64,000 bases of DNA from Clostridia bacterium (GTDB lineage: Bacteria; Bacillota; Clostridia; Oscillospirales; CAG-272): positions 62,001-126,000 of the forward strand of contig JAFQOG010000009.1 in assembly GCA_017420755.1 (NCBI GenBank), given 5' to 3'. The notes under the pieces were generated by a model. It made no database searches. It was given only the letters and a program-made list of their open reading frames with translations, and had not been told where the DNA came from. The position numbers and the translations under genes are program-made. Positions 1 to 9,117 of this stretch are shown here, in pieces (positions within the stretch are counted from its first letter, which is position 1; each line of letters begins with the position of its first letter).

Positions 1-86
1 CCATTAGGCAGTTTAACCTTGAAGGTCGCGTTTGGAAGTGCTTCCGTTACAACGCCTTCAAATTCCATAACATTTTCTTTTCCCAT
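1..86 (-). CDS. infA: Translation initiation factor IF-1, 5' part only (cut by window edge)
   Basis: Reading the minus strand from the ATG at 86 gives [20 protein letters not shown] and continues with TFKVKLPN, which matches the N-terminus of IF-1 (S1/OB fold; binds the A site of the 30S subunit during initiation). A GAGAGGAACTT ribosome binding site precedes the ATG. Only 28 codons are inside the window. It follows map, as usual at the end of the spc operon in Firmicutes. The family call is firm despite truncation because the first strand of the OB fold is distinctive. Confidence 0.9.
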   Translation of the reverse strand, partial: MGKENVMEFEGVVTEALPNATFKVKLPN

Positions 87-206
87 AAGTTCCTCTCATT
101 ATTTCTTGGGTGTATTTGGTTCAGTCCACAAAACGAAGTAACGTGCGATTTGTGGGTCAATTTATCCTTCAAAAATCAGCCGCGTTGAAGGATTTTATTT
201 TTGGAA
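87..206 (-). promoter_or_regulatory. map-infA intergenic spacer with two inverted repeats
   Basis: The 120-base gap holds two perfect inverted repeats: CCACAAA (126-132) with TTTGTGG (149-155), and TCCTTCAA (165-172) with TTGAAGGA (185-192). In the direction of transcription no T-run follows either, so these are not terminators. They could be RNA processing or autoregulatory structures. No ORF is seen; the small KOW-domain protein often encoded between map and infA in Clostridia is absent. Confidence 0.4.
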
Positions 207-965
207 TTAATCTACCTTTGTTAAAAGGATGATACCATTTTTTGTTACTGCAATACTATGTTCATAGTGAGCTGAAAGCTTACCATCAGCTGTAACGACA
301 GTCCACTTGTCACCCAAGACTCTTACATGGCGAGTACCCTCGTTAATCATTGGCTCAATTGCCAATGTCATACCTGGATAGATTCTAACGCCACGTCCTT
401 GAGTACCATAGTTAGGCACATTAGGGTCCTCGTGAAGCTCGGCACCAACGCCGTGCCCTGTGTACTCCTCAACTACTGAGAAGCCATTGCTTCTGGCATG
501 ATTTGCAATTGCAAAGCCGAGATCCCCAATGCGAGGATTTTCAGCATTTTCAATAGCCTCGATGCCCTTAAAGAAGCTTTCCTTAGTTACCTCTATAAGC
601 TTTTTTGCATTATCGGATATTTCGCCGACTGCAAATGTTGCAGCACTATCTCCAGTGAAGCCCTTCCATTCAGCACCAACGTCAATTTTGACGATGTCGC
701 CGTTTTTTAGCACCTTGTTATGAGAAGGAATACCATGTATTACCTCGTCATTGATGCTTATACAAGCGCTACCTGGGAAGCCGCCGTATCCAAGAAATGT
801 TGGTCTTGCACCACATTTCTTGATATACGTACGAATTTTATCATCGATTTGTTTGGTTGTGATTCCTTCCCGAATCATTTCCTTAGCAACGAGCAATGCT
901 TCACCAGTAATTCTACCAGCAACCTTCATTATCTCAATTTGCTCAGGAGTCTTTAACTGAATCAT
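207..965 (-). CDS. map: Type I methionine aminopeptidase
   Basis: Removes the initiator methionine from nascent proteins in the cytoplasm. The 252-residue product has the usual short bacterial type I length. Metal ligands are visible: Asp in VKIDVGAEWKGFTGDSAATF (about residues 93-112), His in EYTGHGVGAELHEDPNVPNY (about 168-187), Glu in TLAIEPMI and Glu near YEHSIAV at the C-terminus. It starts 2 bases after the adk stop and is cotranscribed with the ribosomal operon. The start has only a weak AAGTAATT ribosome binding site, suggesting translational coupling to adk. Confidence 0.97.
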   Translation of the reverse strand: MIQLKTPEQIEIMKVAGRITGEALLVAKEMIREGITTKQIDDKIRTYIKKCGARPTFLGYGGFPGSACISINDEVIHGIPSHNKVLKNGDIVKIDVGAEWKGFTGDSAATFAVGEISDNAKKLIEVTKESFFKGIEAIENAENPRIGDLGFAIANHARSNGFSVVEEYTGHGVGAELHEDPNVPNYGTQGRGVRIYPGMTLAIEPMINEGTRHVRVLGDKWTVVTADGKLSAHYEHSIAVTKNGIILLTKVD

Positions 966-967
966 AA

Positions 968-1621
968 TTACTTAATTGCGTTTTCGATAGCTTCAAGAGT
1001 AAGACGGGTTGTATCCTTAACCTCTTCTTGTCCCTCAACTAATACGAGCACGCCCTTTTTCCCGTAGAAATCCTTTAGAGGCTCTGTTTGGTCGTGATAA
1101 ACATTAAGTCTATCAAGAACAACCTCGGGAGCATCGTCCTTACGAATTGAAAGTGCTTCACCGCATTTATCGCAGTTAGTACCATTTTCGGAAGGATTAT
1201 ATAAAATGTGGTAAGAAGCACCGCATTTTGCGCAGACACGTCTGCCGCTCATACGCTCAACAATCTTTTCGTCTGCAACCTCAAGGCTGACAACGCAGTT
1301 GATACCAACTCCCATTTTGTCAAGCGCTTCAGCTTGTGGAACTGTTCTTGGGAAGCCGTCAAGGATGAAGCCGTTTTGGCAATCAGCCTTGTCAAGTCTT
1401 TCACTGATAATTCCGATAACAACCTCGTCAGGAACGAGTGCACCCTTTTCAGTAAAAGCCTTAGCAGCTAAGCCCATTTCAGTATTGTTTTTAATTGCTT
1501 CTCTTATCATAACGCCTGTTGAAATGGTAGGAATACCATATTTCTCAGCGACTATGTCTGATTGTGTTCCCTTGCCAGCACCAGGTGCTCCAAGGAAAAT
1601 CATTTTAAGATTCTTCGTCAT
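968..1621 (-). CDS. adk: Adenylate kinase (zinc-binding lid type)
   Basis: Catalyses ATP + AMP = 2 ADP. The P-loop GAPGAGKGT lies at residues 11-19, the AMP-binding segment DGFPRT at about 88-93, and the lid holds four cysteines (CAKC near 134-137 and CDKC near 154-157), the structural zinc site typical of Gram-positive enzymes. The length of 217 aa is normal. AAGGAG lies 5 bases before the ATG. It sits between secY and map, the canonical spc-operon position in Firmicutes. Confidence 0.98.
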   Translation of the reverse strand: MTKNLKMIFLGAPGAGKGTQSDIVAEKYGIPTISTGVMIREAIKNNTEMGLAAKAFTEKGALVPDEVVIGIISERLDKADCQNGFILDGFPRTVPQAEALDKMGVGINCVVSLEVADEKIVERMSGRRVCAKCGASYHILYNPSENGTNCDKCGEALSIRKDDAPEVVLDRLNVYHDQTEPLKDFYGKKGVLVLVEGQEEVKDTTRLTLEAIENAIK

Positions 1622-1636
1622 AATAACTCCTTATTA

Positions 1637-3133
1637 TTAACCGAGGAAGCCCTTATAGTGACGCATTGTCATTTGTGCTTCCATATCTCTTACAACCTCA
1701 AGAACAACGCCAACAACGATGATTACTGATGAACCAACAGTTGCAAGCTCTGCCACGTGTGCGAATGACCAAAGTGGTACCGCGATAGCATCTGCCACAC
1801 CATCTGCACGTCTTACCACATTGATAATAGCGCTGATGATTAGTGGAATTACTGAAATTACAGAGAGCGCAAGAGCGCCAATAAAGGTAATCTTTGAAAG
1901 AACCTTTTGAATAAAGGTAGATGTCGCCTTACCTGGACGAATACCAGGAATTGCACCACCTTGCTTTTGCAAGTTTCCAGCAACCTCAGTTGGATTGAAT
2001 GAAATTGCAACATAGAAATATGCAAATGCGAGAATAAATACAAACATTAATATGCAGTAGAACCATGAAGATGATGAGAACAAGTTAACTACATGATACC
2101 ATACGCGACGAACAGTTACTCCGTCTGATTCAACGTAAGGAATAAAGTTCGCTACCATTGATGGAATGGTAAGAATTGCGTTTGCAAAGATAATAGGCAT
2201 AACACCTGCCATATTAAGCTTTAATGGAATGTTGGAGTTTTGTCCACCATACATTTTTCTGCCAACAACTCTTTTTGCATATTGTACTGGAATTCTTCTT
2301 TCGCTATCAGAGATGAAGATAATGAACCACATCATAGCGAGAAGTCCTACAAGTACAAGCACTGTAAAGATTGTTGAGCCCCATGGGAATGCATTTCCTT
2401 GAAGTGTTGGGTCAGGAAGCAACTGCAATGTGCCGGTAGATGTAACATCGTGACCAACGCCGTGAAGTGCGCTTCCGCCAACAGTTTCAGCCTTGAACAT
2501 CTTAATGAAATTCATAAGGATTGGGTATGCACGAGATACGATATTTGCGAACAAGATGATTGAGATACCGTTGCCGATACCATGCTCATTTATTCTTTCA
2601 GCAAGCCACATAACAACTGCTGAGCCTGCACAGAAGCAAGCTATTATTACAACCGCTTGGAAAACATTGAAGAATGTGTTCCAGCTAGCGCTTTCAGTCT
2701 CAACGAAAGCACCAATGCTTGATGTACCTGTTCCGTTACCATACTTAAGCATGAAGTAGTAACCGATAGCTGAAACTACTGCGATACCAATAGTGATGTA
2801 TCTTGTGATAACAGTAATCTTTTTCTTTCCCTCTTCGCCTTGCTTTGCAAGTCTTTCAAGAGCAGGAATTGCTACTGTCAAAAGTTGTATTACGATTGAT
2901 GCTGTGATGTATGGAGATACACCAAGCGCGAACAATGTTGCTTGTTCAAATGCACCACCTGATAAGGTGTTTAGAAGGTCTAATGTAGTACCTCTCATAC
3001 CTAAATCGAGTGGCATTGTGAAAGGAACCGGAATTGCGGAACCTAATCTGTAAAGTAAAATTATTAAAATTGTGAATAAGAGCTTTTTTCTCAAATCAGC
3101 AATTTTCCAAGCGTTAGCTAAGGTCTTAAACAT
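1637..3133 (-). CDS. secY: Preprotein translocase channel subunit SecY
   Basis: Core of the SecYEG protein-conducting channel in the cytoplasmic membrane. The 498 residues show ten hydrophobic segments. Family signatures include LNTLSGGAFEQATLFALGVSPYI (plug and TM2a region, about 54-76) and NPTEVAGNLQKQGGAIPGIRPG (about 382-403) in the cytosolic loop before TM9. It is longer than the roughly 430 residues of the Bacillus protein because of an extended periplasmic stretch around residues 215-250. It follows rplO by 2 bases. Confidence 0.98.
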   Translation of the reverse strand: MFKTLANAWKIADLRKKLLFTILIILLYRLGSAIPVPFTMPLDLGMRGTTLDLLNTLSGGAFEQATLFALGVSPYITASIVIQLLTVAIPALERLAKQGEEGKKKITVITRYITIGIAVVSAIGYYFMLKYGNGTGTSSIGAFVETESASWNTFFNVFQAVVIIACFCAGSAVVMWLAERINEHGIGNGISIILFANIVSRAYPILMNFIKMFKAETVGGSALHGVGHDVTSTGTLQLLPDPTLQGNAFPWGSTIFTVLVLVGLLAMMWFIIFISDSERRIPVQYAKRVVGRKMYGGQNSNIPLKLNMAGVMPIIFANAILTIPSMVANFIPYVESDGVTVRRVWYHVVNLFSSSSWFYCILMFVFILAFAYFYVAISFNPTEVAGNLQKQGGAIPGIRPGKATSTFIQKVLSKITFIGALALSVISVIPLIISAIINVVRRADGVADAIAVPLWSFAHVAELATVGSSVIIVVGVVLEVVRDMEAQMTMRHYKGFLG

Positions 3134-3135
3134 AA

Positions 3136-3576
3136 TTATTTCACCTCTGCATTTCCGCCTGCTGCTTCGATTTTCTCTTTAGCTGTTGCTGTGAAAACCT
3201 TAGCCTCAACGGTGAGCTTCTTTGTGAGTTCGCCGTTGCCAAGCACTTTGAGTCCGTCATATTCCTTGCGTACGATACCAGCGTTAACAAGTGACTCGAG
3301 GGTTACTGTTGCACCATCTTCAAATTTGTTAAGGTCTGAAACATTAACTGTTGCATATACCTTTGCGAATTTGTTATTGAAACCTCTCTTTGGAAGTTTT
3401 CTATATAGTGGAAGTTGACCGCCTTCAAAGCCTGGTCTAACTCCGCCGCCTGAACGTGCATTTTGGCCTTTATGTCCTTTACCAGCTGTCTTACCGTTAC
3501 CAGAACCTGGACCTCTACCTTTACGCCAAGCTGCCTTAGCTGAGCCAGCAGCTGGAGAAAGTTCGTGGAGCTTCAT
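3136..3576 (-). CDS. rplO: 50S ribosomal protein L15
   Basis: Late-assembly large-subunit protein. The ATG at 3576 is chosen because AAAAGGAGGA lies just upstream and because the product then begins [20 protein letters not shown], the family start; the open frame extends 17 codons further but without homology. The Gly/Arg-rich N-terminal tail ([18 protein letters not shown]) that threads into the 23S rRNA is clear. 146 residues, normal length. It lies directly upstream of secY. Confidence 0.96.
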   Translation of the reverse strand: MKLHELSPAAGSAKAAWRKGRGPGSGNGKTAGKGHKGQNARSGGGVRPGFEGGQLPLYRKLPKRGFNNKFAKVYATVNVSDLNKFEDGATVTLESLVNAGIVRKEYDGLKVLGNGELTKKLTVEAKVFTATAKEKIEAAGGNAEVK

Positions 3577-3651
3577 ATTTTTTCCTCCTTTTGAAATTGA
3601 TTTTTTAGATTGATTGTTTTCAACCAATTTCTGCCCTTTGGCAGCCCTCGG
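3577..3651 (-). promoter_or_regulatory. rpmD-rplO spacer with two small hairpins
   Basis: The spacer contains CTGCC-CTTT-GGCAG (3631-3644) and a TTGGTTG/CAATCAA pair (3611-3628). No T-run follows, so termination is not expected. It is one of several structured gaps in this operon; function is unknown. Confidence 0.3.
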
Positions 3652-3831
3652 TTATACGTTTTCTACCTTTACGAGGTGTGAAATAACCTTGATTTTGCCT
3701 GCCAAAACTTGATCGTTTTTGCAAACGATGCTGTTACCAATCTTGGTAAGGCCAAGAGATTTAGCAGTTGCAATTTGGTTAGGCTTGCAAGCTATAAGAC
3801 TTTTTACAAGTGTTACTTTTACGTTTTCCAT
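3652..3831 (-). CDS. rpmD: 50S ribosomal protein L30
   Basis: A 59-residue gene. Translation from the ATG at 3831 gives MENVKVTLVKSLIACKPNQI, continuing with ATAKSLGLTKIGNSIV and ending in KVISHLVKVENV. This matches the short bacterial L30 (about 58-60 residues) with the conserved Lys-Ser and GL-K motifs. It lies between rpsE and rplO, where L30 always sits in the spc operon. The upstream GGAGGTC sequence gives a good ribosome binding site. Confidence 0.95.
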   Translation of the reverse strand: MENVKVTLVKSLIACKPNQIATAKSLGLTKIGNSIVCKNDQVLAGKIKVISHLVKVENV

Positions 3832-3844
3832 CTTATAGACCTCC

Positions 3845-4348
3845 TTAACCTAAAACCTTCTCAGCGGCAATGCCACGAGTTTTAGCAACTTCTTCTACGC
3901 TACGGAGCTGCTTCAAACCTTCAAATGTAGCCTTAACTACGTTTGTCTTGTTGTTTGAACGGAGGCTCTTTGCTCTGATATTCTTAATACCTGCAAGCTC
4001 AAGAACAGCACGAACTGTTTGGCCTGCGATAATTCCTGTACCGAGGGCAGCTGGCTTAAGAAGTACAGTGCCTGCACCAAACTTACCAATAACCTCGTGT
4101 GGAATTGTTGTATCCTTAATTGATACTGTAATCATGTTCTTTTTAGCATCCTCGATACCCTTGCGGATTGCATCAGGAACCTCAGCTGCTTTACCAAGAC
4201 CGTAACCTACATGTCCGTTACCGTCGCCAACAACCATAAGAGCTGTGAAACGAGCGATACGACCACCTTTTACTGTCTTTGAAACACGGTTGAGTGCAAC
4301 CATCTTTTCTTGAAGATCAAGAGTGGATGCGTCGATTTTAATTGACAT
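3845..4348 (-). CDS. rpsE: 30S ribosomal protein S5
   Basis: Small-subunit protein involved in decoding accuracy. The 167-residue product has the N-terminal double-stranded-RNA-binding S5 domain ([20 protein letters not shown], about 23-42, then [17 protein letters not shown]) and the C-terminal domain with [29 protein letters not shown] precedes the ATG. Gene order rplR-rpsE-rpmD is canonical. Confidence 0.98.
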   Translation of the reverse strand: MSIKIDASTLDLQEKMVALNRVSKTVKGGRIARFTALMVVGDGNGHVGYGLGKAAEVPDAIRKGIEDAKKNMITVSIKDTTIPHEVIGKFGAGTVLLKPAALGTGIIAGQTVRAVLELAGIKNIRAKSLRSNNKTNVVKATFEGLKQLRSVEEVAKTRGIAAEKVLG

Positions 4349-4413
4349 TTTAATTTCTCCTCTTTTTGTTTAAATAACTTAAACAGTGTACAAACCAGAG
4401 TGCTAAAGCTCTA

Positions 4414-4773
4414 TTAGAACTTCAAGCCGCCTTCTCTTGCGCCTTCTGCAAGCTCTGATACACGTCCGTGATATACATAACCGCCACGGTCAAATACAAC
4501 TGTGTCGATTCCCTTTGCGAGTGCTTTTTCAGCAATCATGAGGCCAACCTTCTTAGCTGCCTCCTTGTTGCTTCCGATACCTTCAAATCCGGCCTCCATG
4601 GTAGAAGCGGAAACGAGGGTTACGCCAGCCTCATCATCGATGATTTGGCATGAGATATTCTTGTTTGAACGATATACGCATAGACGTGGACGGTTAGCAG
4701 TTCCGGAAATCTTACCACGAACTCTTGTGTGTCTCTTAAGTCTTTGCTCGTTTCTATCTTTTCTTGATACCAT
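4414..4773 (-). CDS. rplR: 50S ribosomal protein L18
   Basis: 5S-rRNA-binding protein of the central protuberance. The 119 residues include the family signatures [20 protein letters not shown] (about 28-47) and [13 protein letters not shown] (about 93-105) near the C-terminus. A GGAGAGG-type ribosome binding site is present. It lies between rplF and rpsE as expected. Confidence 0.98.
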   Translation of the reverse strand: MVSRKDRNEQRLKRHTRVRGKISGTANRPRLCVYRSNKNISCQIIDDEAGVTLVSASTMEAGFEGIGSNKEAAKKVGLMIAEKALAKGIDTVVFDRGGYVYHGRVSELAEGAREGGLKF

Positions 4774-4791
4774 CTTTTTCCTCTCCTTTCA

Positions 4792-5334
4792 TTATTTGCC
4801 GGTCTTACCGGATTTACGACGAATCTTTTCGCCTTCGTATTTAATACCCTTACCCTTATATGGTTCAGGAGCTCTTCTTGAACGAACGAATGCTGCTGTT
4901 TCACCAACAACTTGCTTGTTGATACCCTTGATGATAATTGTATTAGCATCAGGAGTTTCAAAAGTGATTCCTTCAGGAGCGTCAACGATAACTGGGTGTG
5001 AGTAGCCAAGTGTCAAGTTGAGTGCCTTGCCTTGCATTGCAACTCTGTAACCAACACCGTTAACCTCAAGCTTCTTTTGATAGCCTTCTGTTACGCCGAC
5101 AACCATATTGTAGATGAGAGTTCTTGTAAGACCGTGAAGTGAACGATCTTCCTTTTCGTCGCTTGGACGAGTAACAGTGATAACATTGTTCTCACAAACA
5201 ACGTTCATTCTGTTGTGATAATTTTGTGTTAATGTACCCTTTGGGCCCTTTACGGTTACAACGCAGTTTTCTGCATCAACAGTAACAGTTACGCCAGCAG
5301 GAACATTGATTGGAGCTCTTCCTATTCTTGACAT
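4792..5334 (-). CDS. rplF: 50S ribosomal protein L6
   Basis: Large-subunit protein near the factor-binding site. The start at 5334 gives MSRIGRAPINVPAGV, the family N-terminus, and is preceded by GGGAGGTAACGAAT; the open frame extends 8 codons further into rpsH. Two L6 repeat domains are visible, and the C-terminal signature PEPYKGKGIKYEGEKIRRK (about 158-176) is present. 180 residues, normal length. Unlike the open frame, the chosen CDS does not overlap rpsH. Confidence 0.96.
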   Translation of the reverse strand: MSRIGRAPINVPAGVTVTVDAENCVVTVKGPKGTLTQNYHNRMNVVCENNVITVTRPSDEKEDRSLHGLTRTLIYNMVVGVTEGYQKKLEVNGVGYRVAMQGKALNLTLGYSHPVIVDAPEGITFETPDANTIIIKGINKQVVGETAAFVRSRRAPEPYKGKGIKYEGEKIRRKSGKTGK

Positions 5335-5351
5335 ATTCGTTACCTCCCGTA

Positions 5352-5747
5352 TTACCAAACAAATGCGAGTACTTCGCCGCCAACGTTTTCACGTCTAGCC
5401 TTTTTGTCTGTCATAATGCCCTTTGAAGTAGAAACAATGGCAATACCAAGGCCGTTCATAACCTTTGGCATATCCTCACAGTTTGAGTAAATTCTAAGAC
5501 CTGGCTTAGAAACTCTCTTAATACCATGAATAACCTTTGCTTTACCGTCGTACTTAAGTGTAATTCTAATTACACCTTGCTTTCCGTCTTCGATAACGGA
5601 AACTGCTTTAATGTATCCCTCTTCAAGAAGGATGTCAGCGATTGCCTTCTTCATATTTGAAGCAGGAACATCAACTGTTTCGTGTTTTGCATTGCTTGCA
5701 TTTCTGATTCTTGTAAGCATATCTGCAATTACGTCTGAAATTTGCAT
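5352..5747 (-). CDS. rpsH: 30S ribosomal protein S8
   Basis: Primary 16S rRNA binder (helix 21) and, in Escherichia coli, the translational repressor of the spc operon. The 131-residue product starts [17 protein letters not shown] and ends in [20 protein letters not shown] then VLAFVW, the S8 signature. AGGAGGAAAATAAA precedes the ATG. The 140-base spacer immediately upstream is strongly structured, which makes S8 feedback on its own message worth testing. Confidence 0.97.
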   Translation of the reverse strand: MQISDVIADMLTRIRNASNAKHETVDVPASNMKKAIADILLEEGYIKAVSVIEDGKQGVIRITLKYDGKAKVIHGIKRVSKPGLRIYSNCEDMPKVMNGLGIAIVSTSKGIMTDKKARRENVGGEVLAFVW

Positions 5748-5887
5748 TTTATTTTCCTCCTAATTATGCAAGGCACCAAGCTTTGCTGCCGAGTATTTCA
5801 TCGGCCGCTTACCGATGGTTAAACTATCGTTTCCTTTCGGTTAGATTGGAGTGAATACTCTTTGTATTCGTTATTTTAATTCTTAAA
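5748..5887 (-). promoter_or_regulatory. Structured rpsN-rpsH spacer, candidate autoregulatory RNA
   Basis: The 140-base gap has a closing stem GAGTATT (5791-5797) with AATACTC (5854-5860) that encloses a perfect hairpin CATCGG (5799-5804) with CCGATG (5812-5817). The structure ends about 110 bases before the rpsH ATG and has no terminator T-run. Most gaps in this operon are under 25 bases, so a long folded gap in front of S8 is notable. That S8 binds it is only inference from the E. coli precedent. Confidence 0.45.
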
Positions 5888-6073
5888 TTACCAGCTTGCT
5901 TTTCTTACGCCTGGGATTTCGCCAGCATAAGCAAGTTCACGGAAGCAGATACGGCATACGCCATATTTGCGGAGATAACCGTGAGGTCTGCCACAGATTT
6001 TGCAACGGTTGTATTCTCTTGTTGAATACTTTTGTGTTTTTTGCTGTTTAAGCACCATAGCTTTCTTAGCCAT
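5888..6073 (-). CDS. rpsN: 30S ribosomal protein S14, zinc-binding (type Z)
   Basis: The 61-residue length and the two CxxC pairs (CKICG at about 24-28, CRICF at about 40-44) identify the zinc-dependent S14 form of Firmicutes. The ATG at 6073 gives [20 protein letters not shown], the family start, about 10 bases after AGGAGGG. An in-frame TTG at 6082 is closer to the Shine-Dalgarno sequence than is usual. It lies between rplE and rpsH. Confidence 0.97.
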   Translation of the reverse strand: MAKKAMVLKQQKTQKYSTREYNRCKICGRPHGYLRKYGVCRICFRELAYAGEIPGVRKASW

Positions 6074-6092
6074 CTTAGTCAAACCCTCCTAA

Positions 6093-6632
6093 TTATTTCG
6101 CAAATGGAGCACCCATAAGTGTAAGGAGCTCTTTTGCTTCTTCGTCTGTTGTTGCTGTTGTTACGAATGTGATGTCCATACCACGGATCTTGTCAACCTT
6201 ATCATATTCGATTTCTGGGAATATGAGCTGTTCCTTAAGACCCATTGAGTAGTTACCACGTCCGTCGAATCCGTTTGGATTGATACCCTTGAAGTCACGT
6301 ACTCTTGGAAGAGCGAATGTGAAGAGTCTATCCATAAATTCGTACATTTTTTCGCCACGAAGTGTAACCTTCGCACCGATTTTAACGCCCTCACGGAGCT
6401 TGAAGTTCGCTACTGACTTTCTTGCGTAAGTAGGAACTGCCTTTTGACCTGCGATCATTGAGATTTCTTCAATAATTTTGTCAATTACCTTTGCGTTGTC
6501 TTTTGCATCACCTGCGCCAACGTTGATAACGATCTTGTTGAAGCGAGGAATTTGCATTGAGCTCTTGTATGCGAACTTAGCCATAAGAGCTGGAGCAACT
6601 TCGTTTTTATACATGTCTTTCATTCTAGCCAT
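6093..6632 (-). CDS. rplE: 50S ribosomal protein L5
   Basis: 5S-rRNA-binding protein contacting the P-site tRNA. The 179-residue product carries the family signatures [16 protein letters not shown] (about 26-41), [20 protein letters not shown] (about 68-87) and the central [20 protein letters not shown] region. GGAGGTAACTGA precedes the ATG. Standard position between rplX and rpsN. Confidence 0.98.
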   Translation of the reverse strand: MARMKDMYKNEVAPALMAKFAYKSSMQIPRFNKIVINVGAGDAKDNAKVIDKIIEEISMIAGQKAVPTYARKSVANFKLREGVKIGAKVTLRGEKMYEFMDRLFTFALPRVRDFKGINPNGFDGRGNYSMGLKEQLIFPEIEYDKVDKIRGMDITFVTTATTDEEAKELLTLMGAPFAK

Positions 6633-6647
6633 CTTCAGTTACCTCCA

Positions 6648-6977
6648 TTAAAGCTCTTTGCCGCATTTTGCGCAAACGCGTACTTTTTTACCGTCAACAA
6701 CGGCATGCTTAACTCTTGTGCCCTTGTTGTACTTTTCGCATTTTGAGTTTTGGCAAACTAATTGTACCTTTGATGCGTACATAGCGCCTTCTACCTTTAG
6801 AATACCGCCAGTTTCGCCTTGTCTTCTTGGCTTTTGGTGCTTGGAAACAATGTTTGCTCCCTCAACGATAACCTTGCCTTCTTCTGGGCTAACTGCGATT
6901 ACCTTACCCTTAACACCCTTGTCATCACCGGAGATAACAATAACAGTGTCATCACGTCTAATGTGCATTTTCTTCAT
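6648..6977 (-). CDS. rplX: 50S ribosomal protein L24, with C-terminal zinc-ribbon-like cysteines
   Basis: Assembly-initiator protein of the 50S subunit. The KOW motif VIVISGDDKGVKGKVI lies at about residues 12-27. The C-terminal third adds four cysteines as CxxxxC (CQNSKC, about 75) and CAKC (about 104), suggesting a metal-binding tail. GGAGG lies 9 bases before the ATG at 6977. The length of 109 aa is slightly above the usual 100-105. Confidence 0.96.
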   Translation of the reverse strand: MKKMHIRRDDTVIVISGDDKGVKGKVIAVSPEEGKVIVEGANIVSKHQKPRRQGETGGILKVEGAMYASKVQLVCQNSKCEKYNKGTRVKHAVVDGKKVRVCAKCGKEL

Positions 6978-6993
6978 TATTATTTACCTCCAA

Positions 6994-7362
6994 TTAAAGT
7001 ACTTCTGGTGCAAGAGAAAGAATCTTTGTGTATTCTTTTTCACGAAGCTCTCTAGCCACTGGGCCAAAGATACGTGTTCCTCTTGGTGTTTTATCTTCTT
7101 TAATAATAACTGCTGCGTTCTCATCGAACTTAATGTAAGAACCGTCTGCACGACGTACGCCCTTAGCGCTTCTTACGATAACAGCCTTAACAACGTCGCC
7201 TTTTTTAACAATACCGCCAGGAGCAGCCTTCTTAACAGAGCAAACTACAACGTCGCCGATATTTGCATATCTTCTGCTTGTACCGCCGAGTACTCTGATG
7301 CAAAGAAGCTCTTTAGCGCCTGTATTGTCGGCAACCTTCATTCTGCTTTCTTGCTGAATCAT
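6994..7362 (-). CDS. rplN: 50S ribosomal protein L14
   Basis: Large-subunit interface protein. 122 residues starting [20 protein letters not shown], with the highly conserved DNTGAKE motif, then [15 protein letters not shown] and [35 protein letters not shown] precedes the ATG. Located between rpsQ and rplX. Confidence 0.98.
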   Translation of the reverse strand: MIQQESRMKVADNTGAKELLCIRVLGGTSRRYANIGDVVVCSVKKAAPGGIVKKGDVVKAVIVRSAKGVRRADGSYIKFDENAAVIIKEDKTPRGTRIFGPVARELREKEYTKILSLAPEVL

Positions 7363-7440
7363 TTTCTTTATCCTCCTAATAAGGTTTCCCTAAACTTCGG
7401 CACATTCTATTTTACTAATGTACCCTCATAAAGGATTAGA

Positions 7441-7701
7441 TTATTTTACTTTTTCTATGATTTGAACAAGTCTCCATCTCTTTGTCTTTGAGAGAGGTCT
7501 TGTTTCCATTACTTCAACGATGTCGCCAATTGAGCACTCGTTGTTTTCATCATGAGCGTGAATCTTTGTTGTTCTTTTGATGATCTTGCTGTAAACAGGA
7601 TGCTTTACGTTATCTCTTACAGCAACAACAATTGTTTTGTCCATCTTGTTGCTAACAACAATACCAACTCTTGTTTTTCTGAGGTTACGTGTTTCTGTCA
7701 T
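7441..7701 (-). CDS. rpsQ: 30S ribosomal protein S17
   Basis: Primary 16S rRNA binder with an OB fold. 86 residues starting [20 protein letters not shown]; the signature [20 protein letters not shown] (about 58-77) is intact. GGAGGAAAATGAGTT precedes the ATG. Standard position between rpmC and rplN. Confidence 0.98.
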   Translation of the reverse strand: MTETRNLRKTRVGIVVSNKMDKTIVVAVRDNVKHPVYSKIIKRTTKIHAHDENNECSIGDIVEVMETRPLSKTKRWRLVQIIEKVK

Positions 7702-7717
7702 AACTCATTTTCCTCCA

Positions 7718-7906
7718 TTACGCATTCTTCTCATTGAGAATGGTTTTTACACGAGCGATGTCCTTCTTAACATCTGCAATCTTGTGAGGATTTTCGAGCT
7801 GGTTAATTGCGTGTTGGAAACGAAGATTAAAGAGTTCTTCTTTGAGTTCTTTAAGTTTCTTTTCAAGCTCAGCTACACTCAAATTTCTAATTTCAGTTGT
7901 TTTCAC
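7718..7906 (-). CDS. rpmC: 50S ribosomal protein L29 (GTG start)
   Basis: Two-helix protein at the polypeptide exit tunnel. The 62-residue product begins at a GTG (7906) placed behind GGAGGAATAAGGCT; no ATG is available upstream of the conserved core [20 protein letters not shown]. The [16 protein letters not shown] segment near the C-terminus is the second helix. It follows rplP by 4 bases. Confidence 0.96.
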   Translation of the reverse strand: MKTTEIRNLSVAELEKKLKELKEELFNLRFQHAINQLENPHKIADVKKDIARVKTILNEKNA

Positions 7907-7910
7907 AGCC

Positions 7911-8339
7911 TTATTCCTCCTCTGCCTCGTTTTGCTCCTTGGTTACAAACTTACATTTGATAGGGAGCTTGTGCATAGCGAGACGCATAGCCTCTCTTGC
8001 AATTTCCTCGGAAACGCCGTCCATCTCGAACAATACTCTGCCCGGTTTAACAACGGCTACCCAATACTCAGGTGAACCTTTACCTGAACCCATACGAGTT
8101 TCAGCAGGCTTCTCTGTGATTGGCTTGTCAGGGAATATTTTAATCCAAACCTGACCACCACGACGAATATATCTTGTCATAGCAATACGTGCAGCTTCAA
8201 TTTGGTTAGCTGTGATCCAAGCTGGCTCAGCAGCAACGAGACCATATTGTCCGTTTGTTACCTTATTTCCGCGTGAAGCTTTACCCTTAAGGCGGCCTCT
8301 TTGTACACGTCTGTATTTAACTCTCTTAGGCATTAACAT
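7911..8339 (-). CDS. rplP: 50S ribosomal protein L16
   Basis: Protein at the A-site finger of the large subunit. I keep the upstream ATG at 8339 because the product then starts [11 protein letters not shown], matching the MLxPKR start of other L16 proteins, and because GGAGG lies 9 bases upstream. This start overlaps the rpsC stop by one base (TAATG), implying translational coupling. Signatures include [20 protein letters not shown] (about 58-77) and [20 protein letters not shown] (about 83-102). Confidence 0.97.
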   Translation of the reverse strand: MLMPKRVKYRRVQRGRLKGKASRGNKVTNGQYGLVAAEPAWITANQIEAARIAMTRYIRRGGQVWIKIFPDKPITEKPAETRMGSGKGSPEYWVAVVKPGRVLFEMDGVSEEIAREAMRLAMHKLPIKCKFVTKEQNEAEEE

Positions 8340-9103
8340 TAGTGCTCGCCTCCTTCGGTTTTCTTAGGAGCACGTGGTGCTCTGCGTGCATTGTTGTTAC
8401 GGCCTTCCTTTGCGTCCTTGTTGAACTTTCTTCTTGGTCTGTCCTTCTTTTCTTCAGTTGTTTTATTAACCTCAGAAAGAACCTCACCCTTGTAGATCCA
8501 AACCTTAACGCCTATTTTACCGTAAGTTGTGTTAGCCTCCCAAAAACCATAGTCGATGTCAGCTCTGATTGTTTGAAGAGGAATTGTACCTTCATGGTAG
8601 TGCTCTGTACGAGCGATTTCAGCGCCTGCAAGACGACCGCTACATGCGATCTTGATACCCTTAGCGCCGAGACGCATTGTTCTGCCGATTGCTTGCTTCA
8701 TTGCACGACGGAATGCGATACGTCTTTCAAGTTGGCTACAAATGCTTTCTGCAACGAGTTGTGCGTCAAGATCAATTGGCTTAACCTCAACAACGTTAAC
8801 AACAGCCTTTTTGCCTGTGAGCTTTTCAACTTCTTCTCTGATCTTGTCGATTTCAGAGCCGCCCTTACCGATAATCATACCAGGCTTTGCACAGTGGATA
8901 AATACCTTAACTGTTTCTTTTGCGTCTCTTTCGATTTCGATCTTAGAAATACCAGCTGATAAAAGCTTGTTCTTAAGATGTTCTCTTAAGTTATAGTCAG
9001 ATACAAGGATATCGCCGAACTTTTCGTCAGATGCGTACCATCTTGAATCCCAATTCTTAATTACGCCAACGCGCAATCCATGTGGATTAACTTTTTGTCC
9101 CAT
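8339..9103 (-). CDS. rpsC: 30S ribosomal protein S3
   Basis: Small-subunit protein at the mRNA entry channel. It has an N-terminal type II KH domain with the [20 protein letters not shown] loop (about 75-94) and the C-terminal S3 domain with [20 protein letters not shown] (about 164-183). The 254-residue length includes a basic low-complexity tail (about 215-254, Arg/Lys/Asn-rich) that is longer than in Bacillus. AAAGGAGAGCCGAATA precedes the ATG. Confidence 0.98.
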   Translation of the reverse strand: MGQKVNPHGLRVGVIKNWDSRWYASDEKFGDILVSDYNLREHLKNKLLSAGISKIEIERDAKETVKVFIHCAKPGMIIGKGGSEIDKIREEVEKLTGKKAVVNVVEVKPIDLDAQLVAESICSQLERRIAFRRAMKQAIGRTMRLGAKGIKIACSGRLAGAEIARTEHYHEGTIPLQTIRADIDYGFWEANTTYGKIGVKVWIYKGEVLSEVNKTTEEKKDRPRRKFNKDAKEGRNNNARRAPRAPKKTEGGEH

Positions 9104-9117
9104 TATTCGGCTCTCCT

